This document shows, one piece after another, positions 1 through 7,927 of a stretch of DNA of 31,933 bases. The stretch covers positions 1 through 31,933 of the IMG/VR virus record IMGVR_UViG_3300037808_001156, one strand, 5' to 3'. This stretch comes from a virus. The notes below the pieces were generated by a model. That model did not search any database and was not told where the DNA came from. It was given only the letters and a program-made list of their open reading frames with translations. The position numbers and the translations under genes are program-made. Numbering within the stretch: the first letter of the stretch is position 1; each line of letters starts with the position of its first letter.

Positions 1-2195
<2,195 letters not shown>

Positions 2196-2205
2196 GGTGA
2201 ATAAT

Positions 2206-2904
2206 ATGGGTAGACAAGCGTTTAGAAGAAGTAAGAGTGATGGAACATTAGATGATGGAACAGGTGGTGGCGATGGAAATATGTATCCTAGTGGGTTTGG
2301 GCAAGGACATTCTTCTTTTGGATGGTATGAAACAAATCCGCATATAATCGGTAGTTCATCTAATAGAAGCCTATCAACTGTTTTGAGTAGTGGGAGTTCG
2401 TGGTATATGCCTATGTATTCTTATCGAGGTGGAACAGTTGAAAGTTTGGGATTAGCGATTGAAACTGCAACATCAAGCACTGGTGCATTAACTTTGGCTA
2501 TTTATGATTCACACCCAGTAGGAGGTTCATTACGCGCCGGTTATCCAAAAGCAATGTTAGGCAAAATTACTTTCGCTTCAATGGATACTTCATCAGGAAC
2601 TCTCTTACAATCATCAACTTGGTATAATCACAGTGGTAGTAGTATTGGTGGCCCTGAATTAGCGGCTGATACATGGTATTGGGCTTGTTTTTATTGGACA
2701 GGAACAAATAGAAACATTCGTTCGTATAGAACAAGTTATGGAGGTGTGACAATGATTCACGTTCCATTAGTTGCTACATGGGGAAATGGTTGGCAGATTT
2801 TACAACATTCAGGTCAAGCCCCTGCATCATCTCATTCTAATACTATGAATTGGGGTTTTTCAGGGCCAAGTTATTGGCCTGTTTTACGATTTGAATATGA
2901 GTGA
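2206..2904 (+). CDS. putative tail fibre / receptor-binding protein
   Basis: The start is taken at ATG 2206 because GAGGTG at 2194-2199 sits six bases upstream; an in-frame GTG at 2197 overlaps that ribosome binding site. The protein has about 232 residues. Its N-terminus is basic and glycine-rich (RRSKSDGTLDDGTGGG) and looks like a flexible attachment segment. The rest is rich in Ser, Gly, Trp and Tyr, with alternating hydrophobic residues typical of beta-sandwich fibre heads, for example ALTLAIYDSHPVGG and WYWACFYWTG. No signal peptide or membrane segment is seen. It follows the collagen-like fibre gene by ten bases, which suggests a partner or tip protein of that fibre. I recognise no family with certainty, so the function is inferred from position and composition. 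Confidence 0.6.
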   Translation: MGRQAFRRSKSDGTLDDGTGGGDGNMYPSGFGQGHSSFGWYETNPHIIGSSSNRSLSTVLSSGSSWYMPMYSYRGGTVESLGLAIETATSSTGALTLAIYDSHPVGGSLRAGYPKAMLGKITFASMDTSSGTLLQSSTWYNHSGSSIGGPELAADTWYWACFYWTGTNRNIRSYRTSYGGVTMIHVPLVATWGNGWQILQHSGQAPASSHSNTMNWGFSGPSYWPVLRFEYE

Positions 2905-2909
2905 TTATT

Positions 2910-3176
2910 ATGCCTGAACCAGCAAAACACAGAATAACAAATGCAGATACAGGTGAAACTATTGAAGTTGATATGGCTTGGAATGATATTAGAAGCATTA
3001 GAGATGGTTGGTTAGTTGATACAGATTTTTGGATGCTTGCCGATAGATATGCTTCACTTACACCTGAACAACAAATAGAATTAACTGCTTATCGAGAAGC
3101 ACTTAGGAATCTTCCTGAATCAACTGAAGATTCTTCTGATTGTATTTTCCCTGATAAACCATCATGGATAGTCTAA
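2910..3176 (+). CDS. phage tail assembly chaperone-like protein (Phage_tail_APC type)
   Basis: The start is ATG 2910, with GAGTGA at 2899-2904 as a weak ribosome binding site; an in-frame GTG at 2901 is the alternative. The protein is about 88 residues. Its middle reads RDGWLVDTDFWMLADR, followed by LTPEQQIELTAYREALRNLP and a closing FPDKPSW. From knowledge of the family, 'R..R..LL..TDW..L.D.....EW..YRQALRD(I/L)P' ending in a Pro-Trp segment is the signature of small proteins often annotated as tail fibre assembly or tail assembly chaperones, usually encoded just after a fibre gene. The position after two fibre genes agrees. It probably helps fold or attach the fibres. Confidence 0.65.
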   Translation: MPEPAKHRITNADTGETIEVDMAWNDIRSIRDGWLVDTDFWMLADRYASLTPEQQIELTAYREALRNLPESTEDSSDCIFPDKPSWIV

Positions 3177-3190
3177 ACGAGATGATAAAA

Positions 3191-3619
3191 ATGGCTAGAA
3201 CTCAGGATATTATCGATAAGCTGCAATCTCTTATGCAAGCAGATAGTAATTTTGGTGGAATAGCAGACTACTCTCAAAGTGGTTGGAATGCTAATGATTT
3301 TCAATACCCATTATGTCTATTGTTGGTGGAAACAGATACTATCAACATTCTTGGAATGAATAAAACAGAGCACGAATTACGATTAGAAGTGATTTTCGCG
3401 TGCAACCAATTCGGAGACCAAGGAAATCGAATGACTTATCATTTTGCAGATGCGTTAGAAACTCTCTTAATTACTAATCGTAGTTTTGCTCTAGATACAG
3501 GAGAAGTGATGGATGTACGGCTCACCGAAAAAACCTTTGGGTTAGATTTAAGTGACGATGGAAACAATATAGATGGAGTAAATTGTTCAGTAGAAGTCAA
3601 GTTTATGGTGAGCGGATGA
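3191..3619 (+). CDS. possible tail terminator / minor tail protein
   Basis: The frame opens at ATG 3164 inside the previous gene, but GAGATGA at 3178-3184 favours ATG 3191 (MARTQDIIDKL...), giving about 142 residues. The N-terminus is a predicted amphipathic helix (DIIDKLQSLMQ). Beta-rich segments follow (FQYPLCLLLVETDTINILG, ELRLEVIFACNQ), then a helix (FADALETLL) and a final strand (CSVEVKFMV). This helix-strand-helix-strand order and size resemble the tail terminator or tail completion proteins that cap the tail tube in siphoviruses, but no diagnostic motif is visible. It lies next to a gpG-like completion gene, which fits. The fold-level similarity is an inference. Confidence 0.4.
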   Translation: MARTQDIIDKLQSLMQADSNFGGIADYSQSGWNANDFQYPLCLLLVETDTINILGMNKTEHELRLEVIFACNQFGDQGNRMTYHFADALETLLITNRSFALDTGEVMDVRLTEKTFGLDLSDDGNNIDGVNCSVEVKFMVSG

Positions 3620-3864
3620 ATAACGAAGAATTATTTACACTAGTGCAAGAAGTACGAAATGACGTTAAGGTGTTGAAGGACAATCATCTGAAACATATTG
3701 AAGCTGACATGGGAGAGGTTAAAACTGAGCTAAAAGTAATGTCACTTAGAATTGATAAGATTGAAGAGTTTACTAGTGAGATTGAAAGCTTTATTAGGAA
3801 GTACTCGTTCAGAGCGATTACGATAGTTCTGTCGGCTGGCGGAATTGGTGCCCTGATGTTGTGA
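3616..3864 (+). CDS. small coiled-coil protein with C-terminal membrane segment
   Basis: ATG 3616 overlaps the stop of the previous gene (ATGA), so translation is probably coupled. The 82-residue product has a long charged heptad-like helix (EVRNDVKVLKDNHLKHIEAD, then ELKVMSLRIDKIEEFTSEIE). It ends in one hydrophobic stretch (FRAITIVLSAGGIGALML) at the very C-terminus. The layout resembles XhlA-type phage membrane proteins and some holin partners, which carry a soluble coiled coil and a single C-terminal anchor. A role at the host membrane in lysis or DNA entry is possible, but no lysis enzyme is seen nearby. The topology is seen in the sequence; the function is not established. Confidence 0.55.
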   Translation: MNNEELFTLVQEVRNDVKVLKDNHLKHIEADMGEVKTELKVMSLRIDKIEEFTSEIESFIRKYSFRAITIVLSAGGIGALML

Positions 3865-3868
3865 TTCA

Positions 3869-4486
3869 ATGCCTACAAAACAAAACATAACCAAGATGAA
3901 ACTTCAGCTCATCGATTACGATGGAGCGGAGCAGATGATTGAGGGCTTCGATAGGCGTCGGCTTATGCGCCAATTAACTGTACTACAGAGGCAAAATGCG
4001 AAATACATGTTGCGCCAATTTAAGACTGCATTTAAGCGTCAAAGTGACCCAACTACTGGAAAACGCTGGCCACCATTATCTCCTATGACACTTAGAAGGC
4101 GTGAGTTTTCTGGTAGACCAATTCTTACACAGACTGGCGCACTTAGAAGAAGCTTAGACTACAAAGTAATTCCAGTAAGGGGTAGAGTGAATGCCATGAT
4201 TGGAACACAATACCCAACATCAGTAGTACACCAATTTGGTAAGAATCCTAATGTGTCGAAAGTTGGAAACTTACGAATACTCTATAGACCTATTCCACCT
4301 CGTCGATTTGTTGGAATGAGTCCAAAGCATAAGAAGCGAATAGAGAGAAACATAACTGCGTTCCTTAAGGCGAAAGTAAAACCTAAAGGAAAAGGTACAA
4401 GATTGGTAGGGCATGGTAAAGGATTACCGTTCATGGGCTTTTCCAATCAATCAGGTCTTGCTGGCAGATGGGGTATGCGGACGTGA
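3869..4486 (+). CDS. virion morphogenesis / tail completion protein (Mu gpG-like)
   Basis: The protein has 205 residues and starts four bases after the previous stop; an internal ATG at 3896 (MKLQLIDYDG) is an alternative start. The sequence contains SDPTTGKRWPPLSPMTLRRR, then ILTQTGALRRSLDY, then MIGTQYPTSVVHQFG and finally PIPPRRFVGMSPKH. This order (P.TG..W.PLS..T / IL..TG.L..S / .GT...YA..HQFG / IP.R.F.G.S) is the hallmark of the Phage_tail_S / virion morphogenesis family, which acts at the tail-to-head joining end of tailed phages. The strongly basic C-terminus (KAKVKPKGKGTR) is an extension beyond the core. The family call is firm; the exact step in assembly is inferred. Confidence 0.8.
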   Translation: MPTKQNITKMKLQLIDYDGAEQMIEGFDRRRLMRQLTVLQRQNAKYMLRQFKTAFKRQSDPTTGKRWPPLSPMTLRRREFSGRPILTQTGALRRSLDYKVIPVRGRVNAMIGTQYPTSVVHQFGKNPNVSKVGNLRILYRPIPPRRFVGMSPKHKKRIERNITAFLKAKVKPKGKGTRLVGHGKGLPFMGFSNQSGLAGRWGMRT

Positions 4487-4890
4487 ATAATTATTTCGAC
4501 GAAAGTAAATCGGCATTGGTCTTCAATCAAAATCCTAGAAAAGAAGAACAACAGCAGTATTATGCTGCAAACAGATTAGTGAAGCAGGAGAAGATTAGAA
4601 ATAGAATTCGACTACATACATTAAGATTGAACTATATTAAGACAAAAGCTGGATGCACTAGATGCAACGAAAGAGACCCAATGGTTTTAGAGTTTAACCA
4701 TAAGGTTCCGCTCACTAAGCTATTCAACATTGGACGGACCAAAGGCAAATCAAAGTCATGGAACACAATAATGGAAGAGGTTTTGAAATGCGAAATACTC
4801 TGTGCAAACTGTCATAAACGCGTGACCGCGCGAGAACATGGAAGGCTAGGGTACACTTCTCATGTGTGTGACTCGGGCATGCCAACTTGA
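4468..4890 (+). CDS. HNH endonuclease
   Basis: The 140-residue protein begins inside the end of the preceding gene; GTG 4483 is an alternative start. A basic N-terminal half leads into the zinc/HNH unit: CTRC (C63, C66), LEFNHKVP (N77, H78) and LCANCHKR with a later His (C112, C115, H116, H124). Spacing and residues match the common phage HNH family in which two CxxC pairs hold zinc and the beta-beta-alpha metal site cuts DNA. It could be a free-standing homing endonuclease or a nuclease used in genome processing. It sits at the end of a tail operon with no terminase gene visible in this window, so a homing role is at least as likely. The divergent N-terminus gives no target clue. Confidence 0.85.
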   Translation: MGYADVNNYFDESKSALVFNQNPRKEEQQQYYAANRLVKQEKIRNRIRLHTLRLNYIKTKAGCTRCNERDPMVLEFNHKVPLTKLFNIGRTKGKSKSWNTIMEEVLKCEILCANCHKRVTAREHGRLGYTSHVCDSGMPT

Positions 4891-4896
4891 TAGAGT

Positions 4897-4911
4897 AATA
4901 TCTCAGATATT
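4897..4911. terminator. 15-base perfect palindrome between convergent genes
   Basis: AATATCT and AGATATT flank a single C, six bases after the HNH stop and six bases after the end of the leftmost minus-strand small gene. The position between convergent transcripts suggests a bidirectional terminator or a protein binding site. The stem is AT-rich and no long T run follows, so a protein operator is also possible. Confidence 0.4.
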
Positions 4912-4917
4912 TGGATA

Positions 4918-5010
4918 TTAAGCTGTCAGAAATGCATCTCCTGTGCGCATCTCAGGAACTCCTTTCACTGTCACGCGGAAATGATTTTGACTATCCCGGA
5001 TATAAAGCAT
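4918..5010 (-). CDS. 30-residue microprotein, last gene of ligase operon
   Basis: ATG at 5010-5008 shares one base with the TGA of the zinc-ribbon gene (TGATG). The frame runs to TAA at 4920-4918, giving MLYIRDSQNHF... and ending MRTGDAFLTA. The start-stop coupling is the main support. The product has no recognisable motif, and the frame could instead be a read-through remnant. An internal ATG preceded by AAGGAG would give a 10-residue peptide. Confidence 0.35.
   Translation of the reverse strand: MLYIRDSQNHFRVTVKGVPEMRTGDAFLTA
4989..5009 (+). repeat. 21-base exact repeat, copy 1 (other copy at 13276-13296)
   Basis: It lies in the minus-strand 30-residue microgene, just after the zinc-ribbon stop. 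It contains TCCCGGATATAA. The flanking bases differ from the second copy on both sides, so the identity is limited to 21 bases. Confidence 0.6.
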
Positions 5011-5099
5011 CAGGGTTTGCAGGCGGAACAGCGAAAGCGGCGGTCGAGACCAAAAGTATGTACTTTACCACACCATCTACATTTTCTTCTGTTGCGCAT
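5010..5099 (-). CDS. 29-residue zinc-ribbon microprotein
   Basis: The start ATG (5099-5097) comes one base after the TAA of the upstream gene, and the stop is TGA at 5012-5010. The product starts MRNRRKCRWCGKVHTFG and ends FRCSACKP. It holds two CxxC knuckles (C7/C10 and C24/C27) separated by 13 residues, with Arg and Lys around them. This is the classic minimal zinc ribbon. Such micro-proteins are frequent in archaea and their viruses and often bind nucleic acid or a protein partner. It is shorter than usual gene-calling cutoffs. The coupling on both sides and the regular Cys spacing make a chance frame unlikely. The function is unknown; a role with the ligase is suggested only by the operon. 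Confidence 0.65.
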   Translation of the reverse strand: MRNRRKCRWCGKVHTFGLDRRFRCSACKP

Positions 5100-5100
5100 A

Positions 5101-5388
5101 TTACTCACTATTCTTTTCTCGTAGATAGTTTTCGTATTCCTCGCGCGTTAAGGCTTGAATCTCTTCAGTGACTTCAACTTTGAGTTCTTTCTTAAAGAAT
5201 ACGTCGTGTAAGGAAGTGAGCATTTCCATACAGCAATCTACACAATACTTCAACACTCTATCTTGTGCCCAATCCTTTAGGTCTTCACCTATGTCAATAG
5301 TTTTGAGAAACTCAATAGATTCCTCAACCACATAGGGTTTTGTACAATCGTCATTCTGGCATACGCAAATCGAAATATCTTTACTCAT
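5101..5388 (-). CDS. small Cys-rich hypothetical protein
   Basis: The start codon overlaps the last codons of the ligase gene (8-base overlap), so translation is probably coupled. The 95-residue product has a Cys-rich N-terminus (C8, C10, C15 in ISICVCQNDDCTKPYV) and a second cluster YCVDCC (C49, C52, C53). These could form one zinc site bridging two helices. The C-terminal third is charged and helical (TEEIQALTREEYENYLREK). No family is recognised. It ends one base before the zinc-ribbon microprotein, so two consecutive genes in this operon may bind zinc. Confidence 0.65.
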   Translation of the reverse strand: MSKDISICVCQNDDCTKPYVVEESIEFLKTIDIGEDLKDWAQDRVLKYCVDCCMEMLTSLHDVFFKKELKVEVTEEIQALTREEYENYLREKNSE

Positions 5389-6181
5389 AATCTAACCTCG
5401 GTCTCAAATACTTCGGATGTCGAGGAGCCCCTCCATCAGTTAAACCAAAGTATTCGAATGTAATTATGTCGCCGATTTTAGGTGGGTTATCTCGTTCAGC
5501 ATCTGTGAATCCAACTCCAACATGAAATGTTCGCTCATTTCGTTCATCAGTCCATGTGCAGATACATCCTCCAAGTCTTCCTTCATGCCGACCTTTGCCA
5601 GGTAAGTGGTCAATTACTGTTGCTTCTGCATCTTCAAAAATCTTAACTTTCAAAATGTTCTTGCTTCTCTTTCGTTCATATCTGCTGTTGGGATTTCTAA
5701 TCATTACTCCTTCTCCTCCTATCGCAGTATACTCGTCATGAAATGTTTGCAAACTTTCTTTGCTCTGAATTACAGTTTGTTCAACAACTTCAACATAATC
5801 TGGTAGAGCCAATTGCTTAAGATTGTCGTATACTATGTCAAATGTAAACCCATCTAAGTTTGGAGCATCAAACACGAAATAACGAACATTCTTCCATCTT
5901 TCATCTGGATTATGTCTTTTTACTACAGAACATGTCTCTTGGAAATTACCAATGGGACTTCCATGGCTAGTAAATACCAACTCGCCATCTAAGTGACATG
6001 GCACACCTTTTAATGGTTCTGTGAACCATGCAGGAGCGTGTATGATATTATTTCCGCGCGTAAGGAGCTTCTCGCCATCCCAATACGCACGAATACCATC
6101 TATTTTGAAACTCATGAGCCAGGATGTAGGGTCATGTTTACTACTATTGTATTTCTTTGCGAGCATGACTAAATTTGACAT
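5381..6181 (-). CDS. ATP-dependent DNA ligase
   Basis: It joins nicks by the adenylyl-enzyme route, probably sealing Okazaki fragments during viral replication. From ATG 6181 the protein has 266 residues. The nucleotidyltransferase domain shows motif I SFKIDGIRAYW (nucleophile K26), LDGELVF, motif III YFVFDAP, motif IV EGVMIRNP and motif V ILKVKIF. An OB-fold follows (FHVGVGFTDAE... IITFEYFG). This is the minimal two-domain type found in viruses and some bacteria. The frame stays open to an ATG at 6253, but a TATA box at 6205-6210 lies about 26 bases upstream of ATG 6181, and family members begin close to 'LAKKY', so 6181 is preferred and the mRNA would be almost leaderless. It is transcribed against the tail genes on both sides. 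Confidence 0.9.
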   Translation of the reverse strand: MSNLVMLAKKYNSSKHDPTSWLMSFKIDGIRAYWDGEKLLTRGNNIIHAPAWFTEPLKGVPCHLDGELVFTSHGSPIGNFQETCSVVKRHNPDERWKNVRYFVFDAPNLDGFTFDIVYDNLKQLALPDYVEVVEQTVIQSKESLQTFHDEYTAIGGEGVMIRNPNSRYERKRSKNILKVKIFEDAEATVIDHLPGKGRHEGRLGGCICTWTDERNERTFHVGVGFTDAERDNPPKIGDIITFEYFGLTDGGAPRHPKYLRPRLDYE

Positions 6182-6200
6182 ATATCTCGGATAAATACCA

Positions 6201-6216
6201 AGCATATATACTTTCC
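6201..6216 (-). promoter_or_regulatory. archaeal TATA/BRE promoter of ligase operon
   Basis: On the minus strand the sequence reads GGAAAG followed by TATATATG. The centre of the TATA element is about 26 bases upstream of the ligase ATG at 6181, the normal distance from TATA to transcription start in archaea. The purine-rich GGAAAG is in the position of the BRE. This predicts a leaderless ligase transcript. Confidence 0.6.
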
Positions 6217-6235
6217 TAAAATTAGCGTGTAGGGC

Positions 6236-6246
6236 AAGCTTTAATA
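6236..6246 (+). promoter_or_regulatory. possible TATA element for tail tube operon
   Basis: AAGCTTTAATA lies about 37 bases upstream of ATG 6280. With a start site about 26 bases downstream it would leave a leader of roughly 12 bases containing AGGT. It faces away from the ligase promoter, so the 6182-6279 gap would be a divergent promoter region. The match to a TATA box is weak. Confidence 0.3.
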
Positions 6247-6279
6247 AGAACAAAACTCATCAGACTTTAGGTAATAACG

Positions 6280-7266
6280 ATGGCAGTGCGTACAGGCTCG
6301 GATTTACTTCGGATGGGACTAATAAAAGAGGTGACGTATGGGACTGACCCAGGTACGAAACTGTATTCGTGGCCACACGTAATTACGTCGTTTCCAAATC
6401 CTACCGAAGATTATGGAAGAACAATGGTAAGAAGTTTGGGTTCTGGAAGATTGTATGGAATGACATACGATACTAAAGCAGAATTCGCATTCACAGTTGA
6501 GTCATTAGTTAACGACGATGGTGCAGTTAGCCTTCTTGCAGCTGCACTTGGAGCAGGAGCTATTGCTCCAGCAGACACATTAGTGTTAGGAGACTTAGAG
6601 TCATTCACTATCGAAACTGGTCTATCTAACTCTTCAGACCTTTCTTACGAATTATACAAGGGATGCAAAGTTAACACTCTTAGTTTGGAAGCTTCAGAAA
6701 ATGAGCCGCTAAAAATTACTGTAGATTGGATTGCACAGCAAATGACAAGAGCTACATCTCAAGTCACTCGCTCTTCAGGTAGTGGAGTAGGAGCAGTTGG
6801 AGATTTAGTAGACCCAAGTGCAGTTCCTAAGCAAATGGGAGACATCACTATTACTGTGAAGCCTATTACTAATGGAGTTGTTGGAAGTGCGCTGACTGGT
6901 TTAGTTATGCGAAACTTCACATTAGAGATAGCGAATAATTTAGAGAGGATTTATAGTCTTGGTGGAACTAAGTTCCTTGGTAGTCTAATGGAGCAGGGCA
7001 TGGATATTACTGGGTCGTTTGCGCTACTAAGCCAGAATGATACGTTTGCAAACAGATTTGCTGCAGATGGAGCTAACAATGGGGTTCAGTTAGAGATTGT
7101 TATTGCTGATATTGGAAAAGCAGCAGCTGAAGATGTGAAGATTGTTCTTCCAAAATGCCGATTACTGTCGAGAGACTTTGCTAAGGATGTGACAGATGCA
7201 GGACCGATTGAAGAGTCCTATGACTTTCACTGCCAGTCAGCTCCGACAGTGACCATGAATGAGTAG
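6280..7266 (+). CDS. major tail tube protein
   Basis: The 328-residue protein starts at ATG 6280. The N-terminus (GLIKEVTYGTDPGTKLYSWP) and the central YKGCKVNTLSLEASENEPLK are typical of tail tube proteins of the Phage_tube_2 kind, where a 'Y.GC.v..l.l....ge.l..t....' strand pair lies in the tube beta-barrel. Later segments such as FTLEIANNLERIYSLGG, MDITGSFALLSQNDTF and VQLEIVIAD continue the strand-rich pattern. It sits directly before the tail assembly chaperone and tape measure genes, the standard order in siphoviruses. It is predicted to polymerise as hexamer rings around the tape measure. The last segment (GPIEESYDFHCQ) resembles the C-terminal strand of tube subunits. Confidence 0.75.
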   Translation: MAVRTGSDLLRMGLIKEVTYGTDPGTKLYSWPHVITSFPNPTEDYGRTMVRSLGSGRLYGMTYDTKAEFAFTVESLVNDDGAVSLLAAALGAGAIAPADTLVLGDLESFTIETGLSNSSDLSYELYKGCKVNTLSLEASENEPLKITVDWIAQQMTRATSQVTRSSGSGVGAVGDLVDPSAVPKQMGDITITVKPITNGVVGSALTGLVMRNFTLEIANNLERIYSLGGTKFLGSLMEQGMDITGSFALLSQNDTFANRFAADGANNGVQLEIVIADIGKAAAEDVKIVLPKCRLLSRDFAKDVTDAGPIEESYDFHCQSAPTVTMNE

Positions 7267-7307
7267 TAGTAGTTTAGTTAGTTAGAAAAGTTTAGTAGTG
7301 ATTAAGA

Positions 7308-7673
7308 ATGGAATATAAGATAGAAGAAACGACATATACTGTTGCCTTGGGATTCGGCAATGTAATGCAGATACAGGGAATGCTGACATCAGCGTTTTCT
7401 GCCGACACATTTCAGAATATGGATATAACCGAAGATTTAACAATGGAAGACCTGGCTCAAGAAGATAGCCAACAAGCTTTAGCAGCAAGCGCAAAATTAA
7501 TGCCTCTAGTGTTGGGTAAAGTCCTGAAAAAAGTTAATGGTGAACCAGTAGATAGCTCATTTATAGATGAGGATATGCCAATAACACATGGCATGGATTT
7601 GTTTAATCACGTAATGGAGCATATAAGTGAATTAAACGTCCCAAAAGTGAGCGAGGCCTCATCCGACGAGTAA
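7308..7673 (+). CDS. tail assembly chaperone, zero-frame product (gpG-like)
   Basis: The 121-residue acidic protein (MEYKIEETTYTVALGFGNVM...) lies between the tail tube and the tape measure, the position of lambda gpG. Such chaperones coat the tape measure protein during tail assembly and are not in the virion. A canonical slippery heptamer occurs at codons 112-113, nine codons before the TAA, and the next gene lies in the -1 frame. A shifted ribosome would therefore make a longer gpGT-like fusion of about 206 residues (7308-7927). The stop overlaps the ATG of the second frame (TAATG). The sequence itself is not closely similar to known chaperones, so the call rests on position, size and the frameshift layout. 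Confidence 0.75.
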   Translation: MEYKIEETTYTVALGFGNVMQIQGMLTSAFSADTFQNMDITEDLTMEDLAQEDSQQALAASAKLMPLVLGKVLKKVNGEPVDSSFIDEDMPITHGMDLFNHVMEHISELNVPKVSEASSDE

Positions 7674-7685
7674 TGGAAGGAGGCC
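7640..7685 (+). promoter_or_regulatory. programmed -1 ribosomal frameshift site
   Basis: C CCA AAA at 7640-7646 is in the correct register of the zero frame (codons CCA, AAA) and fits X XXY YYZ. Eight bases downstream, GGCCTC (7655-7660) can pair with GAGGCC (7680-7685) across a 19-base loop, giving a stimulatory hairpin at the usual distance. The -1 frame is open from the heptamer through nine codons (AGT GAG CGA ... GTA) to ATG 7673 and on to the end of the second frame. Confidence 0.75.
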
Positions 7686-7927
7686 AGCCTAACGACGTAT
7701 CCACTCCAGTAATGCAGATATTCTTAGTGGATAGAGTCTGTCAAAGATATGGTTGGACCTTCAGTCAGTTCGAACAAGAGTTCGAACGCCATCCTCAATA
7801 CTTCGGATGGCTATTTGAGCTGCTCGAATCGGAAGCAGCCATTAAGACTGAGCAACATGCCGAAATGCAAAGGGAGAGTCGTGGGATGGAGAGTAAAGCG
7901 AGAAAGAATAGGTTGGGGTTAAGTTAG
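7673..7927 (+). CDS. tail assembly chaperone, -1 frame extension (gpT-like)
   Basis: This frame is read mainly as the C-terminal part of the frameshift fusion that begins at 7308. Independent initiation at ATG 7673 (TAATG overlap) is possible but has no good ribosome binding site upstream. Its 84 residues contain FLVDRVCQRYGWTFSQFEQ and YFGWLFELLESEAA, followed by a basic tail (ESKARKNRLGLS). A short helical domain with 'D.....gW.......f..p......l' is typical of the T part of gpGT and of 'DUF-type' second chaperone frames. The T domain is known in lambda to contact tail tube subunits. It stops directly before the tape measure ATG. Confidence 0.75.
   Translation: MEGGQPNDVSTPVMQIFLVDRVCQRYGWTFSQFEQEFERHPQYFGWLFELLESEAAIKTEQHAEMQRESRGMESKARKNRLGLS

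Noticed and set aside
4911-5171. Plus-strand 86-codon frame with a TTG start, sharing DYPGYKA with the adhesin
   Set aside because: It lies opposite three coupled minus-strand genes, including the zinc ribbon, has no ribosome binding site, and its end runs into the 95-residue gene. The similarity to the adhesin is limited to the 21-base repeat.
5556-5806. Plus-strand frames opposite the ligase
   Set aside because: They are shadows of a gene with all ligase motifs intact and show no ribosome binding site or family features.
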